Under the pieces are notes generated by a model, which worked only from the letters and a program-made list of their open reading frames with translations, did no database searches and was not told where the DNA came from. Both the position numbers and the translations under genes were made by a program. This document shows, in pieces, positions 14,893-25,160 of a DNA stretch of 25,810 nt; the stretch's first letter is position 1; each line of letters begins with the position of its first letter. The stretch comes from DATJPY01 sp035506135 (GTDB taxonomy: Bacteria; Myxococcota_A; UBA9160; PR03): contig DATJPY010000047.1 of the NCBI GenBank assembly GCA_035506135.1, positions 1 to 25,810 on the forward strand. Reading direction: 5' to 3'.

Positions 14893-15967
14893 TGCGCCTC
14901 GCGCTCGGAGAGGTCGGCCGCCGCCGCTGGCACAACTTCCTGCGCAATCGCCGCGCGGTCTGGTCGCTCGGCCTGTTCGGTGCGCTGCTCCTGCTCACGC
15001 TGCCCGCCGAGCTCGTCGCCAACGACCGGCCGCTGATCGTCCGCTACGAGGGCCGCTTCTATCTGCCGGTGCTCCGGAGCTACCCCGAGACGACCTTCGG
15101 CGGCGATTTCGAGACCGAGGCGGACTACACCGACCCGCACGTGCAGGAGCTGATCCGCGCCCGCGGCTGGATGATCTGGCCGCTCGTTCCGTTCTCCTAC
15201 GACACGGTCTGCCGCGATCTGCCGACCCCCGCGCCTTCGCCGCCGACGCGGAGCAACTGGCTCGGCACGGACGATCAGGCGCGCGACGTTCTGGCGCGTC
15301 TCGTCTACGGCTTCCGCCTCTCGGTGGTGTTCGGGCTCACGCTGACGCTCCTGTCCTCGGTGGTCGGCATCGCAGCCGGCGCGGTGCAAGGCTACTTCGG
15401 CGGCCGCGTCGACCTGCTCTTCCAGCGCTTCCTCGAGATCTGGTCGAGCCTGCCGCGGCTCTACCTGCTGATCATCCTGGCGAGCGTGGTGCGCCCGAAC
15501 TTCGCCTGGCTCCTCGGCCTGATGCTGCTCTTCTCGTGGATGAGCCTGGTGGGCGTCGTGCGCGCGGAGTTCCTGCGCACGCGCAACTTCGACTACGTGC
15601 GCGCGGCGCGCGCGCTCGGCGCCCGCGACGGCACGATCATGTTCCGCCACATCCTGCCGAACGCGATGACGGCGGCCCTCTCGTACCTGCCCTTCATCAC
15701 CTCCGACGCGGTCACCGTGCTGACGGCGTTGGACTTCCTCGGCTTCGGCCTTCCGCCCGGGAGCCCCTCGCTCGGCGAGCTCCTGAACCAGGGCAAGAAC
15801 AACCTGAACGCGCCGTGGCTCGGGCTCTCGGGGTTCGTGGTGATCGCGCTCATGCTGTCGCTCCTGATCTTCATCGGCGAAGGCGTGCGGGACGCCTTCG
15901 ATCCCCGCAAGACCTTCGCCCACGCTCCCCAGCCCGGTGCGCAGCGGGCCGTCGCCGAGGCCCGCGC

Positions 15968-15971
<4 letters not shown>
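14892..15971 (+). CDS. yejE: Peptide ABC transporter permease (YejE type)
   Basis: 359 residues from a GTG start overlapping the yejB stop (TAGTG). The N-terminus has RRRWHNFLRNRRAVWSL before the first span, typical of OppC/YejE permeases. A periplasmic section with TFGGDFETEADY and the family motif NWLGTDDQARDVLARLVYGF follows. The EAA loop is RTRNFDYVRAARALGARD, continuing to HILPNAM, and the C-terminus has DFLGFGLPPGSPSLGELL. It is the second membrane subunit of the complex with YejB. The 3' end overlaps the start of yejF by four bases (GTGA). Confidence 0.95.
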
Positions 15972-17586
<1,615 letters not shown>

Positions 17587-17590
<4 letters not shown>

Positions 17591-18714
17591 CTCGCGCTCG
17601 TGCTCGCTCGAGCGAAGCGCACCGAGCCGCGGTGAAGGAGCGCGAGCATCCCCGCCACAGCGGCGGTTGGAAACGGCCCTTCCGGCTCGGGACAGGTCTG
17701 CACCATCTCGAATACGTCGGTGATGCCGTCGCCGTCGAAGTCGGCGAGGCGGAGCTGGTCCGGCGGGATGAAGTCGGAGAGCGGAAGGCTCGAGGGGACC
17801 GGGTTGACGCCCGGGAAGCCCCACGTGATCCAGGTGCCGAAGTCGCCGAACGCGCTCTCGGTCAAGGCCTCCGAGGTGTTCGGGTTCGCATCGAAGTTCC
17901 CGAAGCCGACCACCTCCTCGAGCCGCAGCAGGCCGTTGCTGCCGAGCGCGCGATAGGCGCTCGTCGCGCTAGACGACGCGTACCAGAGGTAGCCTTCGGC
18001 CTGATCGTAGACCGTGGTGATGACGTCGGTCCCGCCGCCGTCGACGTCGGCGAATCGCATGTCCGCGAGCGCGGTCGACGCGGAGTTCACCTGCACGTAG
18101 GTCGAGTTGGCCCCGTACGAGATCAGCCATGCGTAGCCGCCGCTGAGCAGCGGCTGGATCGTGAAGACGTCGGTCGTCCCGTCGCCGTCGAAGTCCCCGA
18201 GGCGGAGATCTGGGAGTGGCGTGAAGGCATACGCGAGCGGGATCGCGCCCGTGACGCCGCCGGACGAGTAATTCCACTGTAGCGCGCCATCGTCTCGGGG
18301 CGTCACGAAGAAGACGTCGGTCTTCGCGTCGCCGTCGAAGTCGCCGAAGCGCAGGTCGTCGGGCGGGATCGAGGCGGAGCCGAGATCGATCCAATCGCCC
18401 ATGCCGGCCGACGAGTAGTACCACTCGTAGTGGCCGCCTCCGATCGGCTCGGTTGCGAAGACGTCCGAGTGGCCGTCCCCGTCGAAGTCCAGGAAGCCGT
18501 GGGAGGTTTCCCCGGGATCGTGATAGCCGCGATCGAAGCGCAGCGAGGAGAGCGGGAGTCCCTTGGGATCGACCCGCAGCAGCTCGAAGTCCTGGGCCCC
18601 GCCGTAGGAGACGTACCAGCTCGAGGTGCAGGCGCCTCGCGCGGGCATGGCGAGCGCGCCCCAGATCGCGAACGGGGCCGCCAACAGGGTCCAGCGGAGC
18701 GCGTGCTTGGTCAC
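17587..18714 (-). CDS. FG-GAP/VCBS-repeat secreted protein with PEP-CTERM-like tail
   Basis: 375 residues from the GTG at 18714. Residues 1 to about 28 form a signal peptide ending PARGA. Six FG-GAP-type motifs recur at about 76, 125, 174, 223, 273 and 325 (DFDGDGHSDVF, DFDGDAKTDVF, DFDGDGTTDVF, DVDGGGTDV, NFDANPNT, DFDGDGITDVF). The period is almost exactly 49 residues. Each unit also has an aromatic strand such as EWYYSSAG or QWNYSSGG and an LPDLRLG-type turn. This suggests a calcium-binding beta-propeller outside the cell. The end reads TCPEPE, then a short hydrophobic stretch and Arg-containing residues, resembling a PEP-CTERM sorting signal. A truncated homologue lies at 22626-22952. The function is probably surface adhesion or a structural role, but that is a guess. 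Confidence 0.85.
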
Positions 18715-18764
18715 ACGATCGAGCGTAGACCGAACTGCGCCGGTCGACCAGCGGCGGGGCGACG

Positions 18765-19157
18765 CTAGGCGATGTAGAAGAGCCCGAGCACGCAGGCGAT
18801 CCCGACCAGGAACACGGCCGAACGCAGCACGTCGAGATTCGCGAGGTAGAGGATCGGGTGGGCGATGCGCGTGGCCAGGAAGCCGAGCGAGAGGTTCGCC
18901 GCGGCCGGCCCCTGCGCGGCCGTCGGGTTCGCGATGGAGAGCACCGCGACGGCGGCCGTGAAGAAGCCGAGCGCCTCCCACGCGTTCTGATGGGCGGCCA
19001 CGGCGCGGGCGCCGATGCCTTCCATCTTCGCCTGCTGAAGGCGCGGATGCTTGTTGTCGATGCCTCCGAACTGGCGCATGCGGAAGTAGCCGCCGAGGAA
19101 GCCGAGCAGGTAGGGAAGGATCGCGACGAACACGAGACAGCGCAGCGGGGTGGTCAT
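18765..19157 (-). CDS. MAPEG family membrane protein
   Basis: 130 residues from the ATG at 19157, preceded by GAGGAGAG at good spacing; an in-frame start 36 bases upstream is less likely. Four hydrophobic segments lie at about 6-25, 60-78, 88-105 and 112-130. The family motif is visible as IGARAVAAHQNAWEALGFF, corresponding to the conserved R...AHQN..E block of MAPEG proteins (membrane-associated eicosanoid and glutathione metabolism). Bacterial members are inner-membrane proteins; some have glutathione transferase or peroxidase activity, but most are uncharacterised. It sits between the alcohol dehydrogenase gene (60 bases upstream) and the FG-GAP gene (50 bases downstream) on the same strand, possibly one transcript. 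Confidence 0.88.
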   Translation of the reverse strand: MTTPLRCLVFVAILPYLLGFLGGYFRMRQFGGIDNKHPRLQQAKMEGIGARAVAAHQNAWEALGFFTAAVAVLSIANPTAAQGPAAANLSLGFLATRIAHPILYLANLDVLRSAVFLVGIACVLGLFYIA

Positions 19158-19217
19158 GGCGATGCTCTCCTCGAGTGGACGTGCGCCGTGCATGATACAC
19201 CGCGTCGGATCGTGGGC

Positions 19218-20168
19218 TCACGAGCAGTCGATCAGCACCTTGAGGACGCCGGGTGCCGCCGCGCGCGCGAGGGCCTCGGCGGCGCGCGTGAGCGGCGCGC
19301 GCTCCGAGACCAGCGAGTCGACCTCGACCTCGCCCCGTTCGAGCGCGCGGAGCGCCGGGGGGAAGGGCCCGCAGCGCGAGCCGACGACGTGGATCTCGTG
19401 GATCACCAGCGGCGCGAGGTCGACGGGCTCGCTCGCGGCGTGCGTGCTCTTGAGCACCAGCGTCCCGCGCGGCGCGGTGAGCTCGACGGCGCGCCGGAAG
19501 CCCGCGGGCGATCCGGTGGCCTCCACCACGAGCGGCGCCGCCGCGCCGCGGAACCGGTCGGCGAGCGCGGTGGCGATGCCGCGCCGCTCGAGGATCGCGA
19601 GCTTCGCCGGGTGCCGGCCGAGCGCGGTGACCTCGGCGCCGGCCGCGGCGAGCACCTGCGCGACGAGGAGCCCGAGCTTGCCGTCGCCGAGCACCAGGCA
19701 GCGCGTGCCGGGCGCGACGTCGACCTGCTCGAGCACCTCGAAGGCGGCGGCGAGCGGCTCGGTGAATACGGCGCGCTCGTCGGGGACGCCGTCCGGCACG
19801 CGATGCAGGTTGACGACCGGGATCGACACGGACTCGGCGAAGGCGCCGTCGGCACCGGCGATTCCCAGCACGGTGCGCTCCGGGCAGTGGCGCCCCAGGC
19901 CCGCGCCGCAGGTCGGGCAGCGCCCGCACGCGAGGTTGATCTCGCCGACCACGCGCTCGCCGCGCCACTCGGCCGGACCTTCGACCACGCGCCCGACGAA
20001 CTCGTGCCCGAGCACGCCGCGGAAGCCCATGTAGCCGCGACACAGCTCGAGGTCGGTGCGACACACGCCAGCGAGCGCCACGCGTACCCGCGCCGCGTCG
20101 GGGCCGAGCGCCGGCTCGGGGCGATCGACCAGCGCGGCGCGGGCGCCGTCGAAGGCGAGGGCGCGCAT
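19218..20168 (-). CDS. Zinc-dependent medium-chain alcohol dehydrogenase
   Basis: 316 residues. It has the GroES-like N-terminal domain with the catalytic-zinc region (Cys36 in AGVCRTDLEL, His55-Glu56 in LGHEFVG). The structural-zinc lobe has Cys81, Cys84, Cys87 and Cys95 (CGRCPTCGAGLGRHC). The Rossmann motif LVLGDGKLGLLVAQV follows at about 158-172. It should oxidise a secondary alcohol or polyol with NAD(P) in the cytoplasm. The ATG shares one base with the stop of the upstream SMP-30 gene (TGATG), so the two are translationally coupled. That pairing suggests sugar or polyol oxidation followed by lactone hydrolysis. At 316 residues it is shorter than the usual 340-350, mainly in the C-terminal part. 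Confidence 0.92.
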   Translation of the reverse strand: MRALAFDGARAALVDRPEPALGPDAARVRVALAGVCRTDLELCRGYMGFRGVLGHEFVGRVVEGPAEWRGERVVGEINLACGRCPTCGAGLGRHCPERTVLGIAGADGAFAESVSIPVVNLHRVPDGVPDERAVFTEPLAAAFEVLEQVDVAPGTRCLVLGDGKLGLLVAQVLAAAGAEVTALGRHPAKLAILERRGIATALADRFRGAAAPLVVEATGSPAGFRRAVELTAPRGTLVLKSTHAASEPVDLAPLVIHEIHVVGSRCGPFPPALRALERGEVEVDSLVSERAPLTRAAEALARAAAPGVLKVLIDCS

Positions 20169-21013
20169 CAGGGCCAGCCGGCCCCGGGCACCTCGACCTC
20201 GACCACCTCGATGCGCCCCGAGCGCTCCGCCCGCGTCACCTCCGGATCGAAGCTACCGGAGGTACACAGGAAGAGCGTGCGGCGCTGCGGTCCGCCGAGC
20301 ATGCAGGCGACGGCCTGCGTCGCGACCGGGATCCTGTGCGTGACGGCGCCTCCCCCGCGCACCCGCAGCACCGCCTGCCCCACCGGCGAGGCGACCCAGA
20401 TGGCGCCCTCCGCATCGAGGCAGATGCCGTCGGGCACCGCCTTCTCGAGCTGTGCCCAGACGCGCCGGTTCGAGAGCGTCCCGTCCGCGGCGACGTCGAA
20501 GGCCGTGAGGCGCGCGGCGAAGGACTCGCCGACCACGAGCGTGCGCCCGTCCGGCGTGATCACCGTGCCGTTCGGGAAGAGCAGATCGCCGGCCGCGACC
20601 TGCACGCGCCCGTCGGGGTGCACCAGCACGAGATTCGCGGTCCGCATCTCGGCGCGCGCGCGGTAGTCGAAGCCGAAGTTCCCGACGTAGGCGCGCCCGT
20701 GCGCGTCGACCACCATGTCGTTGCAGTGATACGTGGCGAAGGGCGTGAGGTCCGCGACCTGCGCGAGGCCCTGCGGATCGAGGCGCAGGAGCCGGCGGTC
20801 CCGCATCGACACCACGAGCAGGCGGCCGTCCGGGAGCCAGCCGAGACCCGATGGATCCCCGGCGACCTCCAGCACGGTCTCGGCGCGCCCGTCGAGGTCG
20901 ACCGCCATCACGCGGCCGGCGTACATGTCGGAGAACCAGAGGCGGCCTTGGTGCCACCGAGGACCCTCCGGGAAGCACAGTCCGTCGAGCAGCGTCTCGG
21001 GCGCTCGGCTCAT
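20168..21013 (-). CDS. SMP-30/gluconolactonase family lactone hydrolase
   Basis: 281 residues forming a six-bladed propeller of the SMP-30/gluconolactonase/LRE family. The metal ligands expected for the family are present: Glu16 (FPEGPRW), Asn148 (LLFPNGTVI) and Asp195 (VPDGICLD). The substrate-contacting Asn98 lies in HCNDMVVD. No signal peptide is seen, so it is cytoplasmic. It should hydrolyse an aldonolactone or related lactone. It is coupled to the downstream alcohol dehydrogenase gene. Its start is 56 bases from the divergent thioredoxin-fold gene, a gap that must hold both promoters. No strong ribosome-binding site is visible. Confidence 0.92.
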   Translation of the reverse strand: MSRAPETLLDGLCFPEGPRWHQGRLWFSDMYAGRVMAVDLDGRAETVLEVAGDPSGLGWLPDGRLLVVSMRDRRLLRLDPQGLAQVADLTPFATYHCNDMVVDAHGRAYVGNFGFDYRARAEMRTANLVLVHPDGRVQVAAGDLLFPNGTVITPDGRTLVVGESFAARLTAFDVAADGTLSNRRVWAQLEKAVPDGICLDAEGAIWVASPVGQAVLRVRGGGAVTHRIPVATQAVACMLGGPQRRTLFLCTSGSFDPEVTRAERSGRIEVVEVEVPGAGWP

Positions 21014-21069
21014 GGCCGCGATGATCCCCGGCCGCCCCGCGCCCCGCCAGCTCGGCTACTCTCGCCGAC

Positions 21070-21645
<576 letters not shown>

Positions 21646-21672
21646 GGGCGCAGCCCCACCAGAGGAGCCGCG

Positions 21673-22662
21673 ATGCAGAAGCGCAAGCTGGGCCGCCAGG
21701 GCCTCACCGTGTCGGCACAGGGGCTCGGCTGCATGGGCATGTCCGAGTTCTACGGCGCGCGCGACGAGGCCGAGTCGATCGCCACCCTGCACCGCGCGCT
21801 CGAGCTCGGCATCGACTTCCTCGACACCGCCGACGTGTACGGACCCTGCACGAACGAGGAGCTCCTCGGACGCGCGCTGCGCGGCCGCCGCGACCGCGTC
21901 GTGCTCGCCACCAAGTTCGGCATCGTGCGCGACCCCAAGAACGCCATGGCGCGCGGCATCAGCGGCAAGCCGGAGTACGTGCGCGCGTGCTGCGAGGCCA
22001 GCCTGCGCCGGCTCGGCACCGACCACGTCGATCTCTACTACCAGCACCGCGTCGACAAGGCAGTGCCGATCGAGGAGACCGTCGGCGCGATGGCGGAGCT
22101 CGTGAAGCAGGGCAAGGTGCGCTACCTCGGGCTCTCCGAGGCGGGCGTCGAGACGCTGCGCCGCGCCTCGCGGGTGCATCCGATCAGCGCGCTGCAGAGC
22201 GAGTACTCGCTCTGGACGCGCGACCCGGAGGACGGCGTCCTCGCCGCGTGTCGCGAGCTCGGCATCGGCCTCGTCGCCTACTGTCCGCTCGGGCGCGGCT
22301 TCCTGACGGGCCAGCTCAAGCGCTTCGAGGATCTGGCGCCCGACGACTACCGCCGCTACTCGCCGCGATTCCAGGGCGAGAACTTCGCCCGCAACCTCGA
22401 GCTGGTGAAGCGCGTCGAGGCGATCGCGCGCGAGAAGCGCTGCACGCCCGGCCAGCTCGCGCTCGCCTGGGTTCTGGCGCAGGGTGACGACGTGGTGCCG
22501 ATCCCGGGCACCAAGCGCCGCAAGTACCTCGAGGAGAACGCCGCGGCCTGCGACGTCGCCCTGAGCGCCGAGGACCGGAGGCGGCTCGACGAGTTGACGG
22601 CGCGCGGCGCGGTGGCGGGCGAGCGCTATCCGGCTGCGATGATGGCGTCGATCGACCGATAG
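21673..22662 (+). CDS. Aldo/keto reductase
   Basis: 329 residues, with AGAGGAG seven bases before the ATG. A complete TIM-barrel AKR with the catalytic tetrad: Asp51 and Tyr56 (FLDTADVYG), Lys81 (LATKFG) and His125 (LYYQHRVD). The C-terminal NADPH-binding region reads VVPIPGTKRRKYLEENAAA. It is close to the YajO/AKR13-type 'perakine reductase-like' enzymes (LGCMGMSEFYG N-terminus). It reduces aldehydes or ketones with NADPH in the cytoplasm; the natural substrate is unknown. Its last 37 bases overlap the 3' end of the convergent FG-GAP remnant. Confidence 0.95.
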   Translation: MQKRKLGRQGLTVSAQGLGCMGMSEFYGARDEAESIATLHRALELGIDFLDTADVYGPCTNEELLGRALRGRRDRVVLATKFGIVRDPKNAMARGISGKPEYVRACCEASLRRLGTDHVDLYYQHRVDKAVPIEETVGAMAELVKQGKVRYLGLSEAGVETLRRASRVHPISALQSEYSLWTRDPEDGVLAACRELGIGLVAYCPLGRGFLTGQLKRFEDLAPDDYRRYSPRFQGENFARNLELVKRVEAIAREKRCTPGQLALAWVLAQGDDVVPIPGTKRRKYLEENAAACDVALSAEDRRRLDELTARGAVAGERYPAAMMASIDR

Positions 22663-22952
22663 CGGAGACGCCGCGCGCGGAGACGGCGCGATCCGAGGAA
22701 GGCCCACCCCACGAGGGTTCCGACGGCGGACACGGAGTCGAGCGCCGCGTCCGGCTCGGGGCACGTGCGCTCCAGCTTGAAGACGTCCGTGATGTGGTCG
22801 CCGTCGAAGTCGGCGAAGCGGAGCTGGTCGGCCGGCGTATCGGTGTAGGCCAGCTTGAAGCTTCCGAACGCAGCGGGACTCATGGTGTGGTACTGGTACC
22901 ACCACTGGAACAGCGACCCGGAGAGCGGCGTCACGAAGAACGCGTCGACCCC
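22626..22952 (-). pseudogene. 5'-truncated FG-GAP/VCBS protein remnant with PEP-CTERM-like tail
   Basis: About 108 codons read GVDAFFVTPLSGSLFQWWYQYH, shown here only in part, through ADQLRFADFDGDHITDVF to TCPEPD. A hydrophobic stretch (VSAVGTLVGWAFLG) and an Arg cluster (RRLRARRLRYR) follow. This aligns with the last blade and tail of the intact gene at 17587-18714, including PDQLRLADFDGDGITDVF and TCPEPE. There is no start codon or signal peptide; upstream, the frame runs into the 3' end of the FAD oxidoreductase gene. The 5' portion, probably 250 or more codons, is gone. The terminal nine residues overlap the aldo/keto reductase gene antisense. Confidence 0.8.
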
Positions 22953-22990
22953 GGCCGCGCTCCGGGGACCAGGGTGGGGCTGCGAGACGC

Positions 22991-24367
22991 TCAATGCCCC
23001 GACGCGCGATCGAAGAGCGCCGCGCGCCATCGGGCGGGGCGGCCACGGCTCTCGCCGCGGTCCGCCGCAGCGCCCATGCGAAGCGCGGCGTTCGCGCCGA
23101 TCCAGCGCAGCGGCTCGCGCTCCCACACGGGCGAGCGGTGATCGACCCATGGATACGCGGTCCGCTCGGTGTCGCGGCCCCCGACGAGATCAGCCAGCGT
23201 GCGGCCCGCGAGATTGGCCGCGGCGACGCCGCTGCCCGTGTAGCCACCCGCCGAGCCCATCCCGGATCGCGCGTCGAAGCGGACGAAGGGCTTCGCATCT
23301 CGCGGAACTCCCAACGGTCCTCCCCAACGATGGGTGATCTCGACGTCCCGGAGCATCGGGAAGTAGTCCGCGAGCGCCTGCTGCGTGCTCGCGAACTCCG
23401 GACCGGGCGAGAAGTAGTCGCGAATCTCGGAGCCGTAGAAGTAGCGAACCCCCGCACCGAGGGCGATGCGGCCATCCGCGGTGCGCTGTGCGTAGGTGAG
23501 GAGCCGGCGCACGTCGCCGAACAGGACCCGATCGGCCGCGCCGATCTGCTTCCAGATTGCATCCGACAACGGCTCGGTGGCGATCATCAGGCTGTGCAGC
23601 GGCAGCAGCTCGCGCTCCATCCCCGGGAGATTCCGCGTGTAGCCCTCCGTGCAGCGCAACACGATCCGCGCGTGCAGCCGGCCGCGATCGGTCGTGACGA
23701 CGCCCGGCGCGAGCGAGCGCGCGGGGGAACGTTCGTAGATCGCGACGCCCCGTCTCTCCACCGACTCCGCCAGACCGCGGGCGAGCTTCGCCGGCTGAAC
23801 CGCGGCGCTGTGCGGCGAGTACACGCCGCCGCGAGCGCCGGCCATTCGCACGCGTGCGTCGCATTCGGACGCGTCGAGGAAGCGGTAGTCGGAATCGGAG
23901 AAGCCGTTCCGATGCAGCTCCGCGAGCAGCGCGCGAATGCGTTTGCAGCCCGACTCAGTGGTGGAGACCGCCAGTTGGCCGCTCTTCGCATAGTCGCAGC
24001 GGATCTGCTCGGCCGCGGCGACGCGTCCGACTTCGTCGACCGTGTCGAACATCGCGCGCTGCATCGCGATCGCGCCCGCTCGCTTCGCACCCTTCAGCCA
24101 TTGCTCGACGCCGGTGTGATGCGACTGGCACCAGCCGCCGTTGCGCCCCGACGCACCGAAGCCCGCGATCTCGCTCTCGACGATCGCGATCCGCAGCTCT
24201 GGATTCTGCGTGACCAGGTAGTAGGCAGCCCAGAGGCCCGTGAAGCCCGCGCCCACGATCGCGACGTCGACGCTCGCGTCGCGTGCGAGCGGAGCGCGCG
24301 GCTCGACCGTGTCGCTGAGTTCATCGAGCCAGAAGCTCGGAGGTCGGAAGCTGCGCTCGATGGCCAT
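22991..24367 (-). CDS. FAD-dependent oxidoreductase (DAO family, PuuB/DadA-like)
   Basis: 458 residues from the ATG at 24367. The N-terminal dinucleotide site is VAIVGAGFTGLWAAYYL (Gly39, Gly41, Gly44), with Glu64 ending strand 2. The block AGFGASGRNGGWCQSHH is characteristic of the DAO family near gamma-glutamylputrescine oxidase (PuuB) and related amine or amino-acid oxidases. The C-terminal FAD contact is SAGGYTGSGVAAANLAG. It probably oxidises a C-N bond in the cytoplasm; the substrate is uncertain. G+C is visibly lower than the neighbours (about 64% over 23881-24000, against about 77% over 16981-17040). It is flanked by an FG-GAP remnant at its 3' side and an IS91 fossil at its 5' side, suggesting acquisition by transfer. 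Confidence 0.92.
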   Translation of the reverse strand: MAIERSFRPPSFWLDELSDTVEPRAPLARDASVDVAIVGAGFTGLWAAYYLVTQNPELRIAIVESEIAGFGASGRNGGWCQSHHTGVEQWLKGAKRAGAIAMQRAMFDTVDEVGRVAAAEQIRCDYAKSGQLAVSTTESGCKRIRALLAELHRNGFSDSDYRFLDASECDARVRMAGARGGVYSPHSAAVQPAKLARGLAESVERRGVAIYERSPARSLAPGVVTTDRGRLHARIVLRCTEGYTRNLPGMERELLPLHSLMIATEPLSDAIWKQIGAADRVLFGDVRRLLTYAQRTADGRIALGAGVRYFYGSEIRDYFSPGPEFASTQQALADYFPMLRDVEITHRWGGPLGVPRDAKPFVRFDARSGMGSAGGYTGSGVAAANLAGRTLADLVGGRDTERTAYPWVDHRSPVWEREPLRWIGANAALRMGAAADRGESRGRPARWRAALFDRASGH

Positions 24368-24434
24368 CGTGGGACGATAGGGCAAGGGCGCTCGAGACCG
24401 TCGCCGCCGGCCGGTGATGTCCCACCGCATCGGC

Positions 24435-24562
24435 GGGGCGGGCCCGGTCCACCAGGCGCGCGGCCGTGCCGGCCATGCGGCGACCGCCGCAGGAGGGGCA
24501 GAAGGCCGCTCGCGTTCCTGCGCGCGGGCGAAGAAGTTCTCGAGCGAGCGGCTCGGTTCGAT
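24435..24562 (-). mobile_element. IS91-family transposase fossil
   Basis: On the minus strand, 24435-24503 reads FCPSCGGRRMAGTAARLVDR, which closely matches the zinc-binding N-terminal region (Zn_Tnp_IS91) of IS91/IS801-type transposases (CPSC..RRM..TA..LVD). In a different frame just upstream (24504-24562), SLENFFARAQERERP resembles the preceding HLE.FLA...ER segment of the same proteins. The two parts look joined by an internal deletion with a frameshift. The catalytic Y2-transposase domain is absent. Recognition is from memory of the family, without an alignment. Confidence 0.55.
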
Positions 24563-24575
24563 CGAAGTCTAGCGA

Positions 24576-24581
24576 TATCAT
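24576..24581 (+). promoter_or_regulatory. Candidate -10 box for tRNA-Ser(UGA)
   Basis: TATCAT matches TATAAT at five of six positions and lies 10 bases before the mature tRNA 5' end, giving a short leader. No convincing -35 element is seen at the right distance. It lies just outside the IS91 fossil. Confidence 0.35.
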
Positions 24582-24591
24582 GAGCTGGCGC

Positions 24592-24681
24592 GGAGAGGTG
24601 GCCGAGCGGTCGAAGGCAGCGGTCTTGAAAACCGCCAGGTGCGAAAGCGCCTCGAGGGTTCGAATCCCTCCCTCTCCGCCA
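24592..24681 (+). tRNA. tRNA-Ser (anticodon UGA)
   Basis: 90 bases with a complete cloverleaf. The acceptor GGAGAGG pairs with CCTCTCC. The anticodon stem GCGGT/ACCGC encloses loop CTTGAAA, giving anticodon TGA, which reads UCA and other UCN codons. The long variable arm (GGTGCGAAAGCGCC) is typical of tRNA-Ser. The T arm is GAGGG TTCGAAT CCCTC. The discriminator is G and the 3' CCA is encoded. It is the first of four tRNA genes on the plus strand, directly downstream of the IS91 fossil. Confidence 0.97.
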
Positions 24682-24720
24682 GCCAGCGCGCCTCGAGTCG
24701 GCGAAGCGGACGCAGAGGGC

Positions 24721-24751
24721 GCGCGCGCAGCGAGGCGAAGCCGAGCGAAGT
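24721..24751 (+). repeat. Segment shared with the downstream flank of the next tRNA-Ser
   Basis: The sequence following tRNA-Ser(UGA) contains GCGCGCAGCGAG and, 8 bases later, GAGCGAAGTC. The same two blocks with similar spacing occur after tRNA-Ser(GCU), at 25274-25304. The bases between also resemble each other (gcgaagcc against ccggaggc). Confidence 0.4.
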
Positions 24752-24762
24752 CAACAGACGCG

Positions 24763-25017
24763 TCACTTCTTCGCCGCGTCGTCCTTCTGCTGCTGCGTCT
24801 GCGCCGCGTCGAAGTTCTGGATCTCGCGCTCCTGCTCCCGCCGCTCGACCTGCTGATCGCGCTGCTGCTCGGTCATCCCGAGCTCCTTCTTCGACTCCGG
24901 TGACGCATTCTCCGGCGCGGCGCTTGGGAGCCCGCGCGATGCGTCGTTGCGGCCGCAGCCGGCCAGCGGAGAGAGCGCGAGCAGCGCCGCCAACGTGATC
25001 CTCGAAGCCCGTCGCAC
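24763..25017 (-). CDS. Small charged lipoprotein of unknown function
   Basis: 84 residues from the GTG at 25017, preceded by GAGGAGG six bases upstream, which decides the start; the frame is open further upstream but runs through a tRNA gene. Residues 1-20 form a signal peptide with a good lipobox LAGC (Cys21). The mature part is short, Gln/Glu/Asp/Lys/Arg-rich and probably an extended helix (TEQQRDQQVERREQEREIQN), ending in AAKK. It is anchored in a membrane, most likely facing the periplasm. No family is recognised. It lies antisense in the gap between two tRNA-Ser genes, a location with no obvious partner gene. Confidence 0.7.
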   Translation of the reverse strand: MRRASRITLAALLALSPLAGCGRNDASRGLPSAAPENASPESKKELGMTEQQRDQQVERREQEREIQNFDAAQTQQQKDDAAKK

Positions 25018-25160
25018 CGCAGTCCTCCTCGTCGAATCCGTCTCAGCATAACCTGGGCCGTTGCCGTCGAGTGAATGCGCTCGACCCCTCGGGGTCCTCG
25101 CGCGCCGACTCCCTCCCTCGGGTTGCCCGGATCGGCTAGCTTGCGGCCTCCCGGATCGCG

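Noticed and set aside
17604..17615. Palindrome TCGCTCGAGCGA near the yejF/FG-GAP convergent ends
   Set aside because: It lies in coding sequence of the FG-GAP gene and has no T-run on either side, so it is weak as a terminator.
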